From Flavobacterium okayamense (GTDB lineage Bacteria; Bacteroidota; Bacteroidia; Flavobacteriales; Flavobacteriaceae): 64,000 bases of DNA. Of this stretch, positions 43,504-53,254 are shown in pieces; the stretch's first letter is position 1; each line of letters starts with the position of its first letter. Both the position numbers and the translations under genes were made by a program. The notes beneath the pieces were generated by a model. It searched no databases. It was given only the letters and a program-made list of their open reading frames with translations, and had not been told where the DNA came from. The stretch is from NCBI RefSeq assembly GCF_019702945.1, contig NZ_AP024749.1, positions 806,001-870,000 of the forward strand, in the 5' to 3' direction.

Positions 43504-44436
43504 TCAAACCCAATCAATCGGCTTTTCTAATATTTTAATCAATTTTTCTTCTTCACTTCCCGCTTTGGGTTGATGATTGTAAACCCATTGCACATGTGGT
43601 GGTAAACTCATCAAAATACTTTCAATTCTTCCATTAGTTTTTAATCCGAATAAAGTTCCTTTGTCGTGAACTAAATTGAATTCAACATAACGACCTCGAC
43701 GAATTTCTTGCCATGTTCTGTTCGCTTCATTATAAGGTAAATCCTTTCTTCTTTCTACAATAGGAACGTAAGCTTGTAAGAAAGAGTTTCCAACTTCGGT
43801 AACAAAGTTGTACCAATCTTCCATAGACATTTTTGCTTCGGTTTGCTTCGCCAGTTCACTATTGCTCGTGTCTTTTAAATAATCGAAGAATAATCCACCT
43901 ATTCCACGTGCTTCATTTCTGTGTGTATTCCAGAAATATTCATCGCATTTCTTTTTATAATTCGGATAAAATTCTGGATTGTGTTTATCGCAAGCGGTTT
44001 TACAAGTTTGATGAAAATGTTTGGCATCTTCTTCAAACAAATAGTAAGGCGTTAAATCTTGTCCACCACCAAACCATTGATTGATAATTTTACCCTTTTC
44101 ATCGTACATTTCAAAGTAACGCCAATTCGCATGAACGGTTGGCACCATTGGGTTTTTAGGATGAATGACTAAACTCAATCCGCAAGCAAAAAAATCTGCT
44201 TCTCCTACACCAAACATTTTTTGCATGGTGTCTGGCAATTTCCCATGAACGGCAGAAATGTTTACGCCGCCTTTTTCAAAAACGTTTCCATTTTCAATTA
44301 CACGTGTTCTTCCGCCACCACCTTCTGGACGTTGCCATAAATCTTCCACGAATTTTGATTTTCCGTCAATGTTTTCTAAACCCTTACAGATTTGATCTTG
44401 TAATTGTTGTATGTAGGCGTAAAATTTATTTTTCAT
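43504..44436 (-). CDS. hemF: Oxygen-dependent coproporphyrinogen III oxidase
   Basis: The 310-residue protein has characteristic HemF segments: EGGGGRTRVIENGNVFEKGGVNISAVHG, VPTVHANWRYFEM, WFGGGQDLTPYYLFEEDAKHFH, EARGIGGLFFDYL, RRGRYVEFNLVHDKGTLFGLKTNGRIESILMSLPPHVQW. It converts coproporphyrinogen III to protoporphyrinogen IX using oxygen. Its start overlaps the acetyltransferase gene by 11 bases, so it is co-translated with the upstream hem operon. Confidence 0.97.
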   Translation of the reverse strand: MKNKFYAYIQQLQDQICKGLENIDGKSKFVEDLWQRPEGGGGRTRVIENGNVFEKGGVNISAVHGKLPDTMQKMFGVGEADFFACGLSLVIHPKNPMVPTVHANWRYFEMYDEKGKIINQWFGGGQDLTPYYLFEEDAKHFHQTCKTACDKHNPEFYPNYKKKCDEYFWNTHRNEARGIGGLFFDYLKDTSNSELAKQTEAKMSMEDWYNFVTEVGNSFLQAYVPIVERRKDLPYNEANRTWQEIRRGRYVEFNLVHDKGTLFGLKTNGRIESILMSLPPHVQWVYNHQPKAGSEEEKLIKILEKPIDWV

Positions 44437-44962
44437 GTTCTAATTCATATAATTCCATATCCAATGGAGTTTCATTTGGAGGTGTGTATTCATTTAAAAG
44501 TGTTTTTTTCCACTGGAAACCACACTTTTCTGCCACTTTACAACTTCCAACATTTGTTTTATGGGCAATAATTTGAAATTTATTGAACCCTAAAACTTCA
44601 AAGCCATATTTTGAGGTTAGTGCAATTGCTTTTGACATCCAACCTTTGTTTTCGTATTCTGAACTAATACAATAGGCAAATTCTCCTTGTTTGATATCCC
44701 AATTTATTTCTTTGATAATGATTAAACCAGCAATTTTTGAATTTAAAACATCTTTAATTCCAAAAGTAAATTCTGTTTTTGAAACGTTTTCTTTTCTTTT
44801 TTCTTGAATATATTTTAAACTATCATCAAAGGATAAATTTGTTGATAGTGTAATTGGAAAATAGCGTTTAAAGTTATCAAAATTCAAAACCATCATTTCA
44901 GATAAACTTTTTGCATCATCTGCTTGTAAAGTGATTATATGAAATGAATCGGTTGTTATCAT
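44426..44962 (-). CDS. GNAT acetyltransferase
   Basis: The 178-residue protein fits the RimJ/RimL-type GNAT fold: ITLQADDAKSLSEMMVLN, FTFGIKDVLNSKIAGLIIIKEI, EFAYCISSEYENKGWMSKAIALTSKYGFEVLGFNKFQIIAHKTNVGSCKVAEKCGFQWKK. It transfers acetyl from acetyl-CoA to an amine of an unknown substrate. It sits inside the hem operon between hemE (one-base overlap) and hemF (11-base overlap). Confidence 0.88.
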   Translation of the reverse strand: MITTDSFHIITLQADDAKSLSEMMVLNFDNFKRYFPITLSTNLSFDDSLKYIQEKRKENVSKTEFTFGIKDVLNSKIAGLIIIKEINWDIKQGEFAYCISSEYENKGWMSKAIALTSKYGFEVLGFNKFQIIAHKTNVGSCKVAEKCGFQWKKTLLNEYTPPNETPLDMELYELEHEK

Positions 44963-45987
44963 TATTTTTTATACTCCTTAACCGCTTCAATAAACGCTTT
45001 CGCATGATCTACAGGAATGTTTGGTAAAATACCGTGACCAAGGTTTACAATGTAATTGTCTTTTCCGAATTCGTCAATCATTTCATGTACCATTTTTTTG
45101 ATAATTGGAATTGGTGATAACAAACGACTTGGATCGAAATTACCTTGTAAAGTGATTTTTCCACCGGTTAAATAACGTGCATTTCTAGGAGAACATGTCC
45201 AGTCAACTCCCAATGCAGACGCTTTTGATTTAGCCATATCGCCTAAAGCAAACCAACAGCCTTTTCCGAAAACAATTACTTTGGTTTCATCTGCTAATGC
45301 TTCTACAATTTGGTTGATATACTGCCAAGAAAATTCTTGATAATCTGCTGGTGATAGCATTCCACCCCAAGAGTCGAAAATCTGCACAGCATTTACGCCG
45401 TGTTTAACTTTCTCTTTTAAGTAAGCAATAGTGGTATCAGTAATTTTTTGTAATAATAAATGAGCTGCAACAGGTTCAGAAAAACAGAAACCTTTTGCTT
45501 TATCGTAACTTTTTGATCCTTTTCCTTCAACAGCATAACAAAAAATCGTCCAAGGCGAACCAGCAAAACCTATTAAAGGCACTTCGTTGTTCAATTTCTC
45601 TTTCGTCATGTCGATAGCATCCATCACATATCCTAAACTTTCATTAATGTCTGGAATGCGAACTTGCTCCACATCCTTCATAGAACGAATAGGGTTTGGT
45701 AGAATTGGTCCGATTCCGTCTTCTAATTCCACATCTATTCCCATAGCTTGTGGAATTACTAGAATGTCTGAAAATAAAATAGCGGCATCGGGTTTTACAA
45801 TACGAATAGGTTGTACTGTAATTTCCGAAGCTAGCTCAGGCGTTTTACAACGTGTGAAAAAATCGTATTTGTTTTTCAACTCCATGAACTCTGGCAAATA
45901 TCTTCCGGCTTGGCGCATCATCCAAACGGGTGGACGTTCAACGGTTTCGTTATTTAAGGCTTTTAAAAATAAATCGTTTTTAATCAT
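44962..45987 (-). CDS. hemE: Uroporphyrinogen decarboxylase
   Basis: The 341-residue protein has the N-terminal signature [16 protein letters not shown], then [45 protein letters not shown] and [14 protein letters not shown], the full set of HemE motifs. It removes four carboxyls from uroporphyrinogen III. It overlaps hemD by four bases (ATGA). Confidence 0.97.
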   Translation of the reverse strand: MIKNDLFLKALNNETVERPPVWMMRQAGRYLPEFMELKNKYDFFTRCKTPELASEITVQPIRIVKPDAAILFSDILVIPQAMGIDVELEDGIGPILPNPIRSMKDVEQVRIPDINESLGYVMDAIDMTKEKLNNEVPLIGFAGSPWTIFCYAVEGKGSKSYDKAKGFCFSEPVAAHLLLQKITDTTIAYLKEKVKHGVNAVQIFDSWGGMLSPADYQEFSWQYINQIVEALADETKVIVFGKGCWFALGDMAKSKASALGVDWTCSPRNARYLTGGKITLQGNFDPSRLLSPIPIIKKMVHEMIDEFGKDNYIVNLGHGILPNIPVDHAKAFIEAVKEYKK

Positions 45988-46643
45988 TTCTTTTGTTTAA
46001 AATATTTTATACAAGCTTTTAATACAGCTTCAATTTTATGTTTCTTTGCAATTATTATATTGCTTGTTTTTCCGTTTAATGTTTCTGCAGTTGTGTTACC
46101 AATACAAAAACAAGTTTCGTTTTTAATCTCGTTTTCTAGTAAATAACTTTTTATTCCTGATGGACTAAAAAACAGAATACCATCTAGTTTTATGGATATT
46201 TTATGTGATTTGAGTTTGGTTTTATAAACAACTATTTCATTTAATTCAACTTGGTTTTCTTTAAGAATATTAGGCAATGTTTCTTTTCTAATATTTCCAC
46301 AAAAAAAAGTAAATCTTAAATGGTTGAAACTCTCACTAATTTTATTGGCTAAAGTTTCCGCATTTTCAGCTTGAAATATAACTTTAAACCCGTTTTTTTC
46401 TAATTGTTTTTTTGTTTTTTCTCCAACACAAAAAGCACTTTTATCTATTAATTCTTTCTTGAATGGGAGAACACTTTTAACAGCATTTTTGCTCGTAAAA
46501 ATTAAATTTTCTGAAACTTCATTAAGCGAAAAAGGAATTGATTTCGTTTTGATAAAGTTTTTTTCCACAACTAAAAAACCTGAATTTTCAAGTTTAACTT
46601 TATTTTTTTCGGTTAATTTTTTAGTGGAAAGAAGTGTGTGCAT
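45984..46643 (-). CDS. hemD: Uroporphyrinogen-III synthase
   Basis: The 219-residue protein is of the poorly conserved HemD family. Supporting segments are [75 protein letters not shown] and [10 protein letters not shown], which fit the two-lobed fold, and so does its place between hemE and the hemC side. It closes and inverts ring D of hydroxymethylbilane. It overlaps trkA by one base and hemE by four. Confidence 0.88.
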   Translation of the reverse strand: MHTLLSTKKLTEKNKVKLENSGFLVVEKNFIKTKSIPFSLNEVSENLIFTSKNAVKSVLPFKKELIDKSAFCVGEKTKKQLEKNGFKVIFQAENAETLANKISESFNHLRFTFFCGNIRKETLPNILKENQVELNEIVVYKTKLKSHKISIKLDGILFFSPSGIKSYLLENEIKNETCFCIGNTTAETLNGKTSNIIIAKKHKIEAVLKACIKYFKQKK

Positions 46644-47350
46644 TATTTACGAATTTCGTGCTCTTCTTGATCTTGACAATAAAATTCAATGTTTTTATTA
46701 TTTCCATAAACTACTAAAATATCGCCTTCTTCGATAATAGTTTCAGGTAAAGGTCGTCCAATACTTTCCTTCTTAATAGTTTTTTTACCAATCAAATTAC
46801 GTTTTTCACGTTTTCGAATAATTGTAATTAATGTTAAATGATATTTATCAATAGTATCTAATTCTTGTAAAGTTTTATTATAAAATTCTGGTTTTGCAAG
46901 AACTTCAGAGATTGTAAAATTATCATCTAGTTGATAGTTTTCTAAAGTAGATCTAAAATTGATTTGTTTCGTTAAACGATCCGCAGATTCTTGTTCAGGA
47001 TGTATGATACTATAAATCCCCATTGCTTCTAAAACTGTATCGTGAATAGGAGATAAAGCTCTACTTATAATTTTTACATCACTTAGTTTTTTTATAATAG
47101 CAGTAGTTATAATAGCTGCTCCCTCATTTTCACCAATAGCTACAACAACTTTATCTGCATCTTTTAACGGAACAGCTTCATAAGCTAATTCATTTGTAGA
47201 ATCCATACAAATAGCATGGGAAATTTTATCTTTTACTAGATTTACCTTTTCCATGTTTTTGTCAATTCCAATCACTTCATTTCCAGTTTCTGTCAAACTT
47301 AAAGAAAGCGACATGCCGAAATTTCCTAATCCAAAAACAATGACTTTCAT
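46643..47350 (-). CDS. trkA: Trk/Ktr potassium uptake regulatory subunit
   Basis: The 235-residue protein has a Rossmann RCK_N domain (VIVFGLGNFGMSLSLSLTETGNEVIGIDKN) and an RCK_C domain (about 140-225, ending EEGDILVVYGNNKNIEFY). It gates the TrkH-type channel through nucleotide binding on the cytoplasmic face. It is ten bases downstream of trkH and co-transcribed with the heme genes. Confidence 0.93.
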   Translation of the reverse strand: MKVIVFGLGNFGMSLSLSLTETGNEVIGIDKNMEKVNLVKDKISHAICMDSTNELAYEAVPLKDADKVVVAIGENEGAAIITTAIIKKLSDVKIISRALSPIHDTVLEAMGIYSIIHPEQESADRLTKQINFRSTLENYQLDDNFTISEVLAKPEFYNKTLQELDTIDKYHLTLITIIRKREKRNLIGKKTIKKESIGRPLPETIIEEGDILVVYGNNKNIEFYCQDQEEHEIRK

Positions 47351-47360
47351 ATATAAAAAA

Positions 47361-49103
47361 TTAGTTAATCAAAATATTTTCTTTTGGATACTCATAGAAT
47401 TGATGGTTCATTTGGCGTAATAAACCAATCATTAAGTTGAGCATACCAATTCTACCTATGAACATTACAGCAATTAAGACATATTTGCTAGGCTCACTTA
47501 AAGTAGGTGTGAAATTTAAACTTAAACCAACTGTACTATAAGCCGAAAAACATTCAAAAGCAACAGTAATTAATGGAGTTCCTGCAGGCTCAAAAATTAG
47601 CAGTGCCATAATAGCAACTCCAATAACTATTAAAGATATGCATAAAATTGCAAAAGCCCTTAATGCAGACTCAGCTGTAATTCTTCTACCAAACAATTGA
47701 ATTCTGCTTTTTCCTTGAGCAATTGATAAAATATTTAAAGTAGCAATTGCAAACGTGCTCGTTTTAACACCTCCACCTGTAGAGGCAGGTGAAGCACCAA
47801 TCCACATCAAGAATATTATAAATAATAATGAAGGTAATGTCATTTGGCTAAAGTCTATTGTATTAAATCCTGCAGTTCTCGGCGTAACCGAATTAAAGGC
47901 TGAATTTGTTAATTTTCCAAAAAAGGAATCGTGCAATTGAAGAGTATTATTGTATTCTGAAATGAATAGAAAAATCCAACCTCCTATTAATAAAACGATT
48001 GTAGTATAAATTACAATTTTTGTATTTAAAGTAATAATTCTAATGTCTTTATGAATTAAACTTTTATCGAGAAATTCAGTAACATAGGTTTTAATATATT
48101 GATAAAAGTTGAAAACAATATTATGTCCTAAACCACCGAAAACAACTAGCACCATTATTATCCATTGAAAATAATAATTGAAGCGAATACTTTCATCAAA
48201 TAAACCTGATGAAAAAATTGAAAATCCAGCGTTACAAAATGATGATATTGAATGGAAAATGGAGAAAAATATTTTATTATCAATTGACGACACATTAGAT
48301 ATCGAAGTATAAATAAAAAGGGCTCCTATTACTTCTACACTTAAAGTAAATATTACCACATTTAAAGCAGCTCTAAAAACGTCTTTTAAGCCTTCGTGAG
48401 CAATAAAGTCTTTTGTGTTTAATCCTTCTTTAAAACTTGAACTTCCTCTAAAGAAAAAGGCGAAGAATGAAGTAAAGGTTAATATACCAATTCCACCCAA
48501 TTGAATTAATACAAGAATTATTGATTGCCCCATAAAAGTGAAGTCGTTTGCAGTGTCTACTACGGCTAAACCAGTAACACAAACAGCACTTGTTGAGGTA
48601 AATAATGCATTTGTAAATGTTATTCCATTTGTGGTTGCACTGGGGAGCATTAATAAAAATGCACCAGCAATGTCTAATATTATAAAACTTCCAACAAATA
48701 CAATGGCAGGATTAAAATATACATCGTAAACGTGTCTAACTAACGTTAATAATCTAAGTAAGAAATAGAAAATTAATCCACCCTCAAGAATAGGTTTTAT
48801 TTTTTGTAAAATATAATCTAAACTAAAATCATTATGATAAAAAGCATCTATACCTGATGCAATTAAAAGTGAAGTTAACAAAACAATATTTACAAGGGCA
48901 ACTTTAATGTTACTCTTGTATTTGTATTTGTAATATTTAAAAATGTTGAATCCTAACAACCCAAACGTTAGAATGAATAAACCAATTACGTGTGGAGTAT
49001 TGAAGTTTTCTTTGAAATCATATCCAAAATCGAAAACAATGAAGAGAAGTACAATTAAATCGAAAAACCGATAAATATAATTGAGTAAGGATTCTCGTTC
49101 CAT
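47361..49103 (-). CDS. trkH: TrkH-family potassium transporter
   Basis: The 580-residue polytopic membrane protein has the four-repeat pore architecture: SATTNGITFTNALFTSTSAVCVTGLAVVDT (first P-loop), SSFCNAGFSIF, NSVTPRTAGFNTIDF and FECFSAYSTVGLSLNFTP. The N-terminal extension (about 120 residues) has extra helices. It is a K+ uptake channel working with trkA. Its placement between hemC and hemD within one operon is notable. Confidence 0.94.
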   Translation of the reverse strand: MERESLLNYIYRFFDLIVLLFIVFDFGYDFKENFNTPHVIGLFILTFGLLGFNIFKYYKYKYKSNIKVALVNIVLLTSLLIASGIDAFYHNDFSLDYILQKIKPILEGGLIFYFLLRLLTLVRHVYDVYFNPAIVFVGSFIILDIAGAFLLMLPSATTNGITFTNALFTSTSAVCVTGLAVVDTANDFTFMGQSIILVLIQLGGIGILTFTSFFAFFFRGSSSFKEGLNTKDFIAHEGLKDVFRAALNVVIFTLSVEVIGALFIYTSISNVSSIDNKIFFSIFHSISSFCNAGFSIFSSGLFDESIRFNYYFQWIIMVLVVFGGLGHNIVFNFYQYIKTYVTEFLDKSLIHKDIRIITLNTKIVIYTTIVLLIGGWIFLFISEYNNTLQLHDSFFGKLTNSAFNSVTPRTAGFNTIDFSQMTLPSLLFIIFLMWIGASPASTGGGVKTSTFAIATLNILSIAQGKSRIQLFGRRITAESALRAFAILCISLIVIGVAIMALLIFEPAGTPLITVAFECFSAYSTVGLSLNFTPTLSEPSKYVLIAVMFIGRIGMLNLMIGLLRQMNHQFYEYPKENILIN

Positions 49104-49114
49104 TTGAGCGTGGT

Positions 49115-50032
49115 TTATTTTACCTTTAACGTTTTACGCAATTCTACCATTAATTCGTTTCCTCCGCTAGTTAGAATTTCATTTGCGCAAAGTTTTCCAA
49201 AAGTTTTATAATTATCAAAAGTACAACTTTTTTCAATACTAAACTTTTGTTTACCGTCTAAAGAAAATAAAACTCCTTGAAAATGAATTTCTTCGTCTTT
49301 AAATTGTGCAAGAGCACCAATTGGAGCAGTACAACCACCTTCTAAAGTTCTTAAAAATTGGCGCTCTATAAAAGTACAAATTTCAGATTCTTTATGATTT
49401 AATTTTGCAACAGCTTCTTTACAAAAAGTATCGCTTTCCATTGCTACAACTAGCATAGCGCCTTGAGCTGGTGCTGGAACCATCCAATCTAATTCAATAA
49501 ATGTATCAGGTTTTAAATTAATTCGCTCTAAACCAGCTGCAGCAAAAATGGCTCCGTCCCAATTATTATCTTGTAGTTTTTTTAAACGAGAATTTACATT
49601 TCCCCTTAAATCAACTACGTTGTGTTTAGGATATTTGTTTAACCATTGTGCTTTTCTGCGAAGACTTCCTGTTGCGATTGTTCCTTCAGAAATTAAAAAA
49701 TCTGTATTGCCTTTATGAACTAAGATGTCAAAAACAGTTGCACGTTCTAAAACAGCGCCTTGAACTATTCCTTTTGGTAAAAGAGTAGGAACATCTTTCA
49801 TAGAATGAACAACAATATCTACATCGCCGTTTAACATGGCAATGTCTAGTGTTTTTGTAAAAATTCCAGTGATTCCAAGTTCATAAAGAGGTTTGTCTAG
49901 AATAATGTCTCCTTGTGATTTAACAGCTGTGATTACAGTTTTATATCCTAAGTCGTTAAGTTTTTTTTCAACTGTTTTGGCTTGCCAAAGCGCCAATTCA
50001 CTATCGCGAGTTCCTATGCGTATTGTTTTCAA
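49115..50032 (-). CDS. hemC: Porphobilinogen deaminase (hydroxymethylbilane synthase)
   Basis: The 305-residue protein has the N-terminal RIGTRDSELALWQAKTV, SMKDVPT, TGSLRRKAQ, LRGNVNSRLKKL and the dipyrromethane-cofactor Cys in EGGCTAPIGA. It polymerises four porphobilinogens. Seven bases separate it from hemA and eleven from trkH. Confidence 0.97.
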   Translation of the reverse strand: MKTIRIGTRDSELALWQAKTVEKKLNDLGYKTVITAVKSQGDIILDKPLYELGITGIFTKTLDIAMLNGDVDIVVHSMKDVPTLLPKGIVQGAVLERATVFDILVHKGNTDFLISEGTIATGSLRRKAQWLNKYPKHNVVDLRGNVNSRLKKLQDNNWDGAIFAAAGLERINLKPDTFIELDWMVPAPAQGAMLVVAMESDTFCKEAVAKLNHKESEICTFIERQFLRTLEGGCTAPIGALAQFKDEEIHFQGVLFSLDGKQKFSIEKSCTFDNYKTFGKLCANEILTSGGNELMVELRKTLKVK

Positions 50033-50039
50033 AATCTTT

Positions 50040-51287
50040 TTATTCGTTTAATTGAAAAACTTTTTCAATCCATTCTATGCTTTCATCTACAGATGTATCA
50101 TCTTGTTTAAGGTGATTTGCAAAGTGGGTTGTAATTTTCTGAATGATTCTATTACTAATAATTTCAGCTTGTTCTTCGTTGAAGTTGTTCAATTTTTTTC
50201 TTTGATAATTTAGTTCAGCTTGTTTTATGTTTGCCAGTTTTTCTTTTAGAGAATGTATGGTTGGAGCAAATTTTCTCGCTTTTGTCCATGTCAGAAACTC
50301 TTCTATTATTTCTTCAATTATGTATTCCGCTGCTGGTATGTGCTCTTTTCTTTTTTCTAAAGTTTCATCTGTAATTTGAGAAAGATGATCCATGTGCACT
50401 AAAGTAACTCCTTCAACTTTTTTAACGTTTTCATCTACATTTTTAGGTATTGATAAATCTAGAATTAAAAGTGGTTTTTTTGGATTTAAAAGAGAAGCAT
50501 CTATCGTAGGGTTTTGAGCGCCAGTAGCAACAATAAGTACGTCTGCACTTTGAATTTCTTCTTGAAGCTGCGAATATTCTTTAACAATTAAATGAAATTT
50601 ACCTGCAATTTTTTCAGCTTTTTCTTTAGTTCTATTAATAAGAACAATATGGTCGTTTTTAGAATGCTTTACAAGGTTTTCACAAGTGTTACGTCCAATT
50701 TTTCCAATTCCGAAAAGCACTAATTTTTTCTCACCAATATTTTCAATGGTGTTCATAATGTATTGAACAGCAGCGAAAGAAACAGAAGTAGCACCAGAGC
50801 TAATTTCAGTTTCGTTTTTTACACGTTTACTTGCTTGTATTACTGCGTTAACTAATCTTTCAGTGTAAGCATTAGACAACTCCTTTTTTTTGCTTTCAAC
50901 GAAGCCTTGTTTAATTTGTGAAATAATTTCAAAGTCACCTAAAATTTGACTATCTAAACCTGTTCCTACTTTAAATAGGTGTTCAATTGCTTCTTTGTTT
51001 TTATATATATAGGCATAGTTTTGAAAATCTTCCACTGTTCCTAAACTATTATCACAAAGAAGTTTAATTAATTGGAATGGATGTTGTGCAAAACCGTAAA
51101 TTTCAGTTCGATTACATGTAGAAATTGAAAAAAGACTTTCAATTCCTTCTTCTTTAGCTTGATTTAGCAAATTGTTTTTGCCATTATCATCTAAACTAAA
51201 CTTACCTCTTATTTCAGCATCAGCTTTTTTATAGCTCAATCCTACTACATAAAATGTAAGTTGTTTGCCATGTAATATGTTTTCCAT
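50040..51287 (-). CDS. hemA: Glutamyl-tRNA reductase
   Basis: The 415-residue protein has catalytic Cys58 in SISTCNRTEIYG, the NADPH-binding GIGKIGRNTCENL and the C-terminal dimerisation helix. It reduces glutamyl-tRNA to glutamate-1-semialdehyde, the first step of the C5 heme route. It is the first gene of the minus-strand hem operon (A, C, trkH, trkA, D, E, GNAT, F). Confidence 0.97.
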   Translation of the reverse strand: MENILHGKQLTFYVVGLSYKKADAEIRGKFSLDDNGKNNLLNQAKEEGIESLFSISTCNRTEIYGFAQHPFQLIKLLCDNSLGTVEDFQNYAYIYKNKEAIEHLFKVGTGLDSQILGDFEIISQIKQGFVESKKKELSNAYTERLVNAVIQASKRVKNETEISSGATSVSFAAVQYIMNTIENIGEKKLVLFGIGKIGRNTCENLVKHSKNDHIVLINRTKEKAEKIAGKFHLIVKEYSQLQEEIQSADVLIVATGAQNPTIDASLLNPKKPLLILDLSIPKNVDENVKKVEGVTLVHMDHLSQITDETLEKRKEHIPAAEYIIEEIIEEFLTWTKARKFAPTIHSLKEKLANIKQAELNYQRKKLNNFNEEQAEIISNRIIQKITTHFANHLKQDDTSVDESIEWIEKVFQLNE

Positions 51288-51308
51288 ATTGCTTACCTAA
51301 TTTCAAAA

Positions 51309-51316
51309 CAAAAGTA
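51309..51316 (-). promoter_or_regulatory. Promoter of the hem operon (-7 box)
   Basis: TACTTTTG on the minus strand, 21 bases before the hemA start, with a TTG at 51338-51340 (21-base spacing), close to the TTG-N19-TAnnTTTG layout. Confidence 0.55.
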
Positions 51317-51411
51317 AATCTAACAAATTTATAAAAACAACGCTAAAAGTACTTTTTGTGTCGCTAGAAGTTATTTTAATTTAAATAGTACTAGTATTTC
51401 CTTAATTATCA

Positions 51412-51419
51412 TAAATTTG
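51412..51419 (+). promoter_or_regulatory. Candidate -7 box of the AraC gene
   Basis: TAAATTTG fits TAnnTTTG, 93 bases before the ATG at 51513. A second promoter nearer the start is possible. Confidence 0.35.
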
Positions 51420-51512
51420 TAGTAATTGAGATTACTATTTATTAATTAATATAGATTGATTCTAAATAAAAATCTTTACAGTTCATTTTTACTTTAATAA
51501 AAAAATATCGCT

Positions 51513-52379
51513 ATGAGTTCTATAGATGAAATAAAAATTGAAAATGATTTTACTTTATATAAATTTCAAAATAATGAAAATGAAAGTGTTTTAATAAAAC
51601 AAATTGTAAATCAGGGTTTGTTGCAGTTTCACTTTGGTATAAAAGGAAAAGGTAAATTTGTTTTTAATGAAGGAAGTTATGCTTTAGAATTAAACGAAGA
51701 AAAATCTTTTTTGTTTTATAACCCTCAAAAAGAATTGCCAATTAATTTAGAATTAAAGCCTAAAAGTTGGGTTATTTCTGTTGTCATTTCTATTAAAAAA
51801 TTTCACAGCTTATTTTCTAATGAGGCTGAAATTATTCCTTTCTTAAGCAAGGATAATATTGATAAAAAGTACTACAAAGAAGATGATATTTCTCCATCTA
51901 TGGCAATTGTGTTAAATCAGCTATTGCATTATAATTTAAGTCCTTCAATTAAAAAACTCTATTATAAAGGGAAAGCTTATGAATTACTAAGCTTATATTT
52001 TAATAGATCTGAAGATCCAAATGCTGAGCAATGTCCTTTTTTAATCGATGAGGAAAATGTTTTAAAAATAAGAAAAGCAAAGGATATTATTTTATCTAAG
52101 ATGTCTGAACCGCCTACATTACAAGAGTTGGCAGATATGGTAGGAATTTCTTTAAAAAAATTAAAAGAAGGATTTAAAGAAATATATGGAGATACAGTTT
52201 TTGGTTTTCTATTAGATTATAAACTTGAATATGCTCGTCAATTATTAGATAGTGGTTCTTTTAATGTGAATGAAGTTGGTTTAAAAATTGGATATAGTAC
52301 ATCAAGTCATTTTATATCCGCTTTCAAGAAGAAGTTTGGGGTAACTCCAAAAAAATATTTACAAAATTTAAACAATTAA
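51513..52379 (+). CDS. AraC-family transcriptional regulator
   Basis: The 288-residue protein has a cupin-like N-terminal sensor (about 1-170, QFHFGIKGKGKFVFNEGSYALEL) and a C-terminal AraC DNA-binding domain (PPTLQELADMVGISLKKLKEGFKEIYG, VNEVGLKIGYSTSSHFISAFKKKFGVTPKKYL). It is divergent from hemA and between hemA and hemH, so it may control heme genes; iron-responsive AraC regulators of this shape exist. Convergent with the surface cassette. Confidence 0.88.
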   Translation: MSSIDEIKIENDFTLYKFQNNENESVLIKQIVNQGLLQFHFGIKGKGKFVFNEGSYALELNEEKSFLFYNPQKELPINLELKPKSWVISVVISIKKFHSLFSNEAEIIPFLSKDNIDKKYYKEDDISPSMAIVLNQLLHYNLSPSIKKLYYKGKAYELLSLYFNRSEDPNAEQCPFLIDEENVLKIRKAKDIILSKMSEPPTLQELADMVGISLKKLKEGFKEIYGDTVFGFLLDYKLEYARQLLDSGSFNVNEVGLKIGYSTSSHFISAFKKKFGVTPKKYLQNLNN

Positions 52380-52406
52380 AAAAAGCTCCATTTGGAGCTT
52401 TTTTTA
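52378..52406. terminator. Bidirectional terminator
   Basis: AGCTCCA (52384-52390) pairs with TGGAGCT (52393-52399), with A and T tracts outside, between the AraC gene and the surface cassette. Confidence 0.85.
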
Positions 52407-52422
52407 TAATTTTTTATAATAA

Positions 52423-53244
52423 TTAGTTGTAATAATGTGCAACAATAATAACTTCATCATCACCAGGGCCAATTTGCATTTTTACTGCACCAGTTCCTGC
52501 AGTGTTTGCAACGAATAAAATTCCTGAAAACATTGGACTATAAGTGCCTGGGCCTAATTTAACATAATCATGTCCCGTAGCATAAAAAACTTTATCAAAT
52601 CCTTCTGTTCCACCAGCGCCACTTGAGCTTCCGTTTGTGTAGAAATTTCCACTATATCCTAAAGCACCAGGGTTCCCTGCAAAATCGATAGGATTTCCAT
52701 CATAATCTGTTGTAACGATTGCACCTGTATGACTTCCGCTTCTTAAGTATACATAGAACTGGGCAGTTCTAGCATGGAAATCATCAATAGGATTACCACT
52801 TTTATATATGTTATATGATATTGAATAATTAATTTCAACAATTGCAGGTCTTGTTAAAGTAAAAGTTGAATTTCCAGGGCCAATTACTCTTGGCCATCCA
52901 GCCTGTGAATATCCAGTACCCACACCTGTTTGGTTAATTTGATTCGAGTCTGCACCACCTGTATCTAAAGGATCTTCCAAATAATTAGCAGGATTAAATA
53001 ATACACCAATATCAGCAGGTACATTTGCTAATACTAAATCTCCATCAGGATCTGCATAAACCCTTGAGTTTTGTTTATCTCCTAAGTTTAAAGGGTTATT
53101 AGTTTCGTTTAGACCTTCAATACGAATAGTTGAAGTAGGTCCAGCAACATGAAGTTCTTCTGTAGGGGTGTTTGTGTTTACGCCTACTTGAGAAAAACCT
53201 AATGCGCCAATCAAAATATATGTTAATGATAATATTTTTTTCAT
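52423..53244 (-). CDS. Secreted surface protein, cassette type A (copy 1)
   Basis: Function unknown. The 273 residues have a signal peptide (MKKILSLTYILIGALGFSQ) followed by VGVNTNTPTEELHVAGPTSTIRIEGLNETNNPLNLG. Its A-type body is shared with the protein at 54879: GDLVLANVPAD, the NYLEDPLD stretch, GYSQAGWP, AIVEINYSISYNIYKSG, IDDFHARTAQFYVYLR, and an end VKMQIGPGDDEVIIVAHYYN. It is predicted all-beta, no known enzyme motif. Last gene of a six-gene run. Confidence 0.8.
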   Translation of the reverse strand: MKKILSLTYILIGALGFSQVGVNTNTPTEELHVAGPTSTIRIEGLNETNNPLNLGDKQNSRVYADPDGDLVLANVPADIGVLFNPANYLEDPLDTGGADSNQINQTGVGTGYSQAGWPRVIGPGNSTFTLTRPAIVEINYSISYNIYKSGNPIDDFHARTAQFYVYLRSGSHTGAIVTTDYDGNPIDFAGNPGALGYSGNFYTNGSSSGAGGTEGFDKVFYATGHDYVKLGPGTYSPMFSGILFVANTAGTGAVKMQIGPGDDEVIIVAHYYN

Positions 53245-53254
53245 AATCAGAAAA

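Noticed and set aside
47755..48729. Plus-strand open frames inside trkH
   Set aside because: They are antisense shadows of a well-supported membrane protein and have no start signals or coding character.
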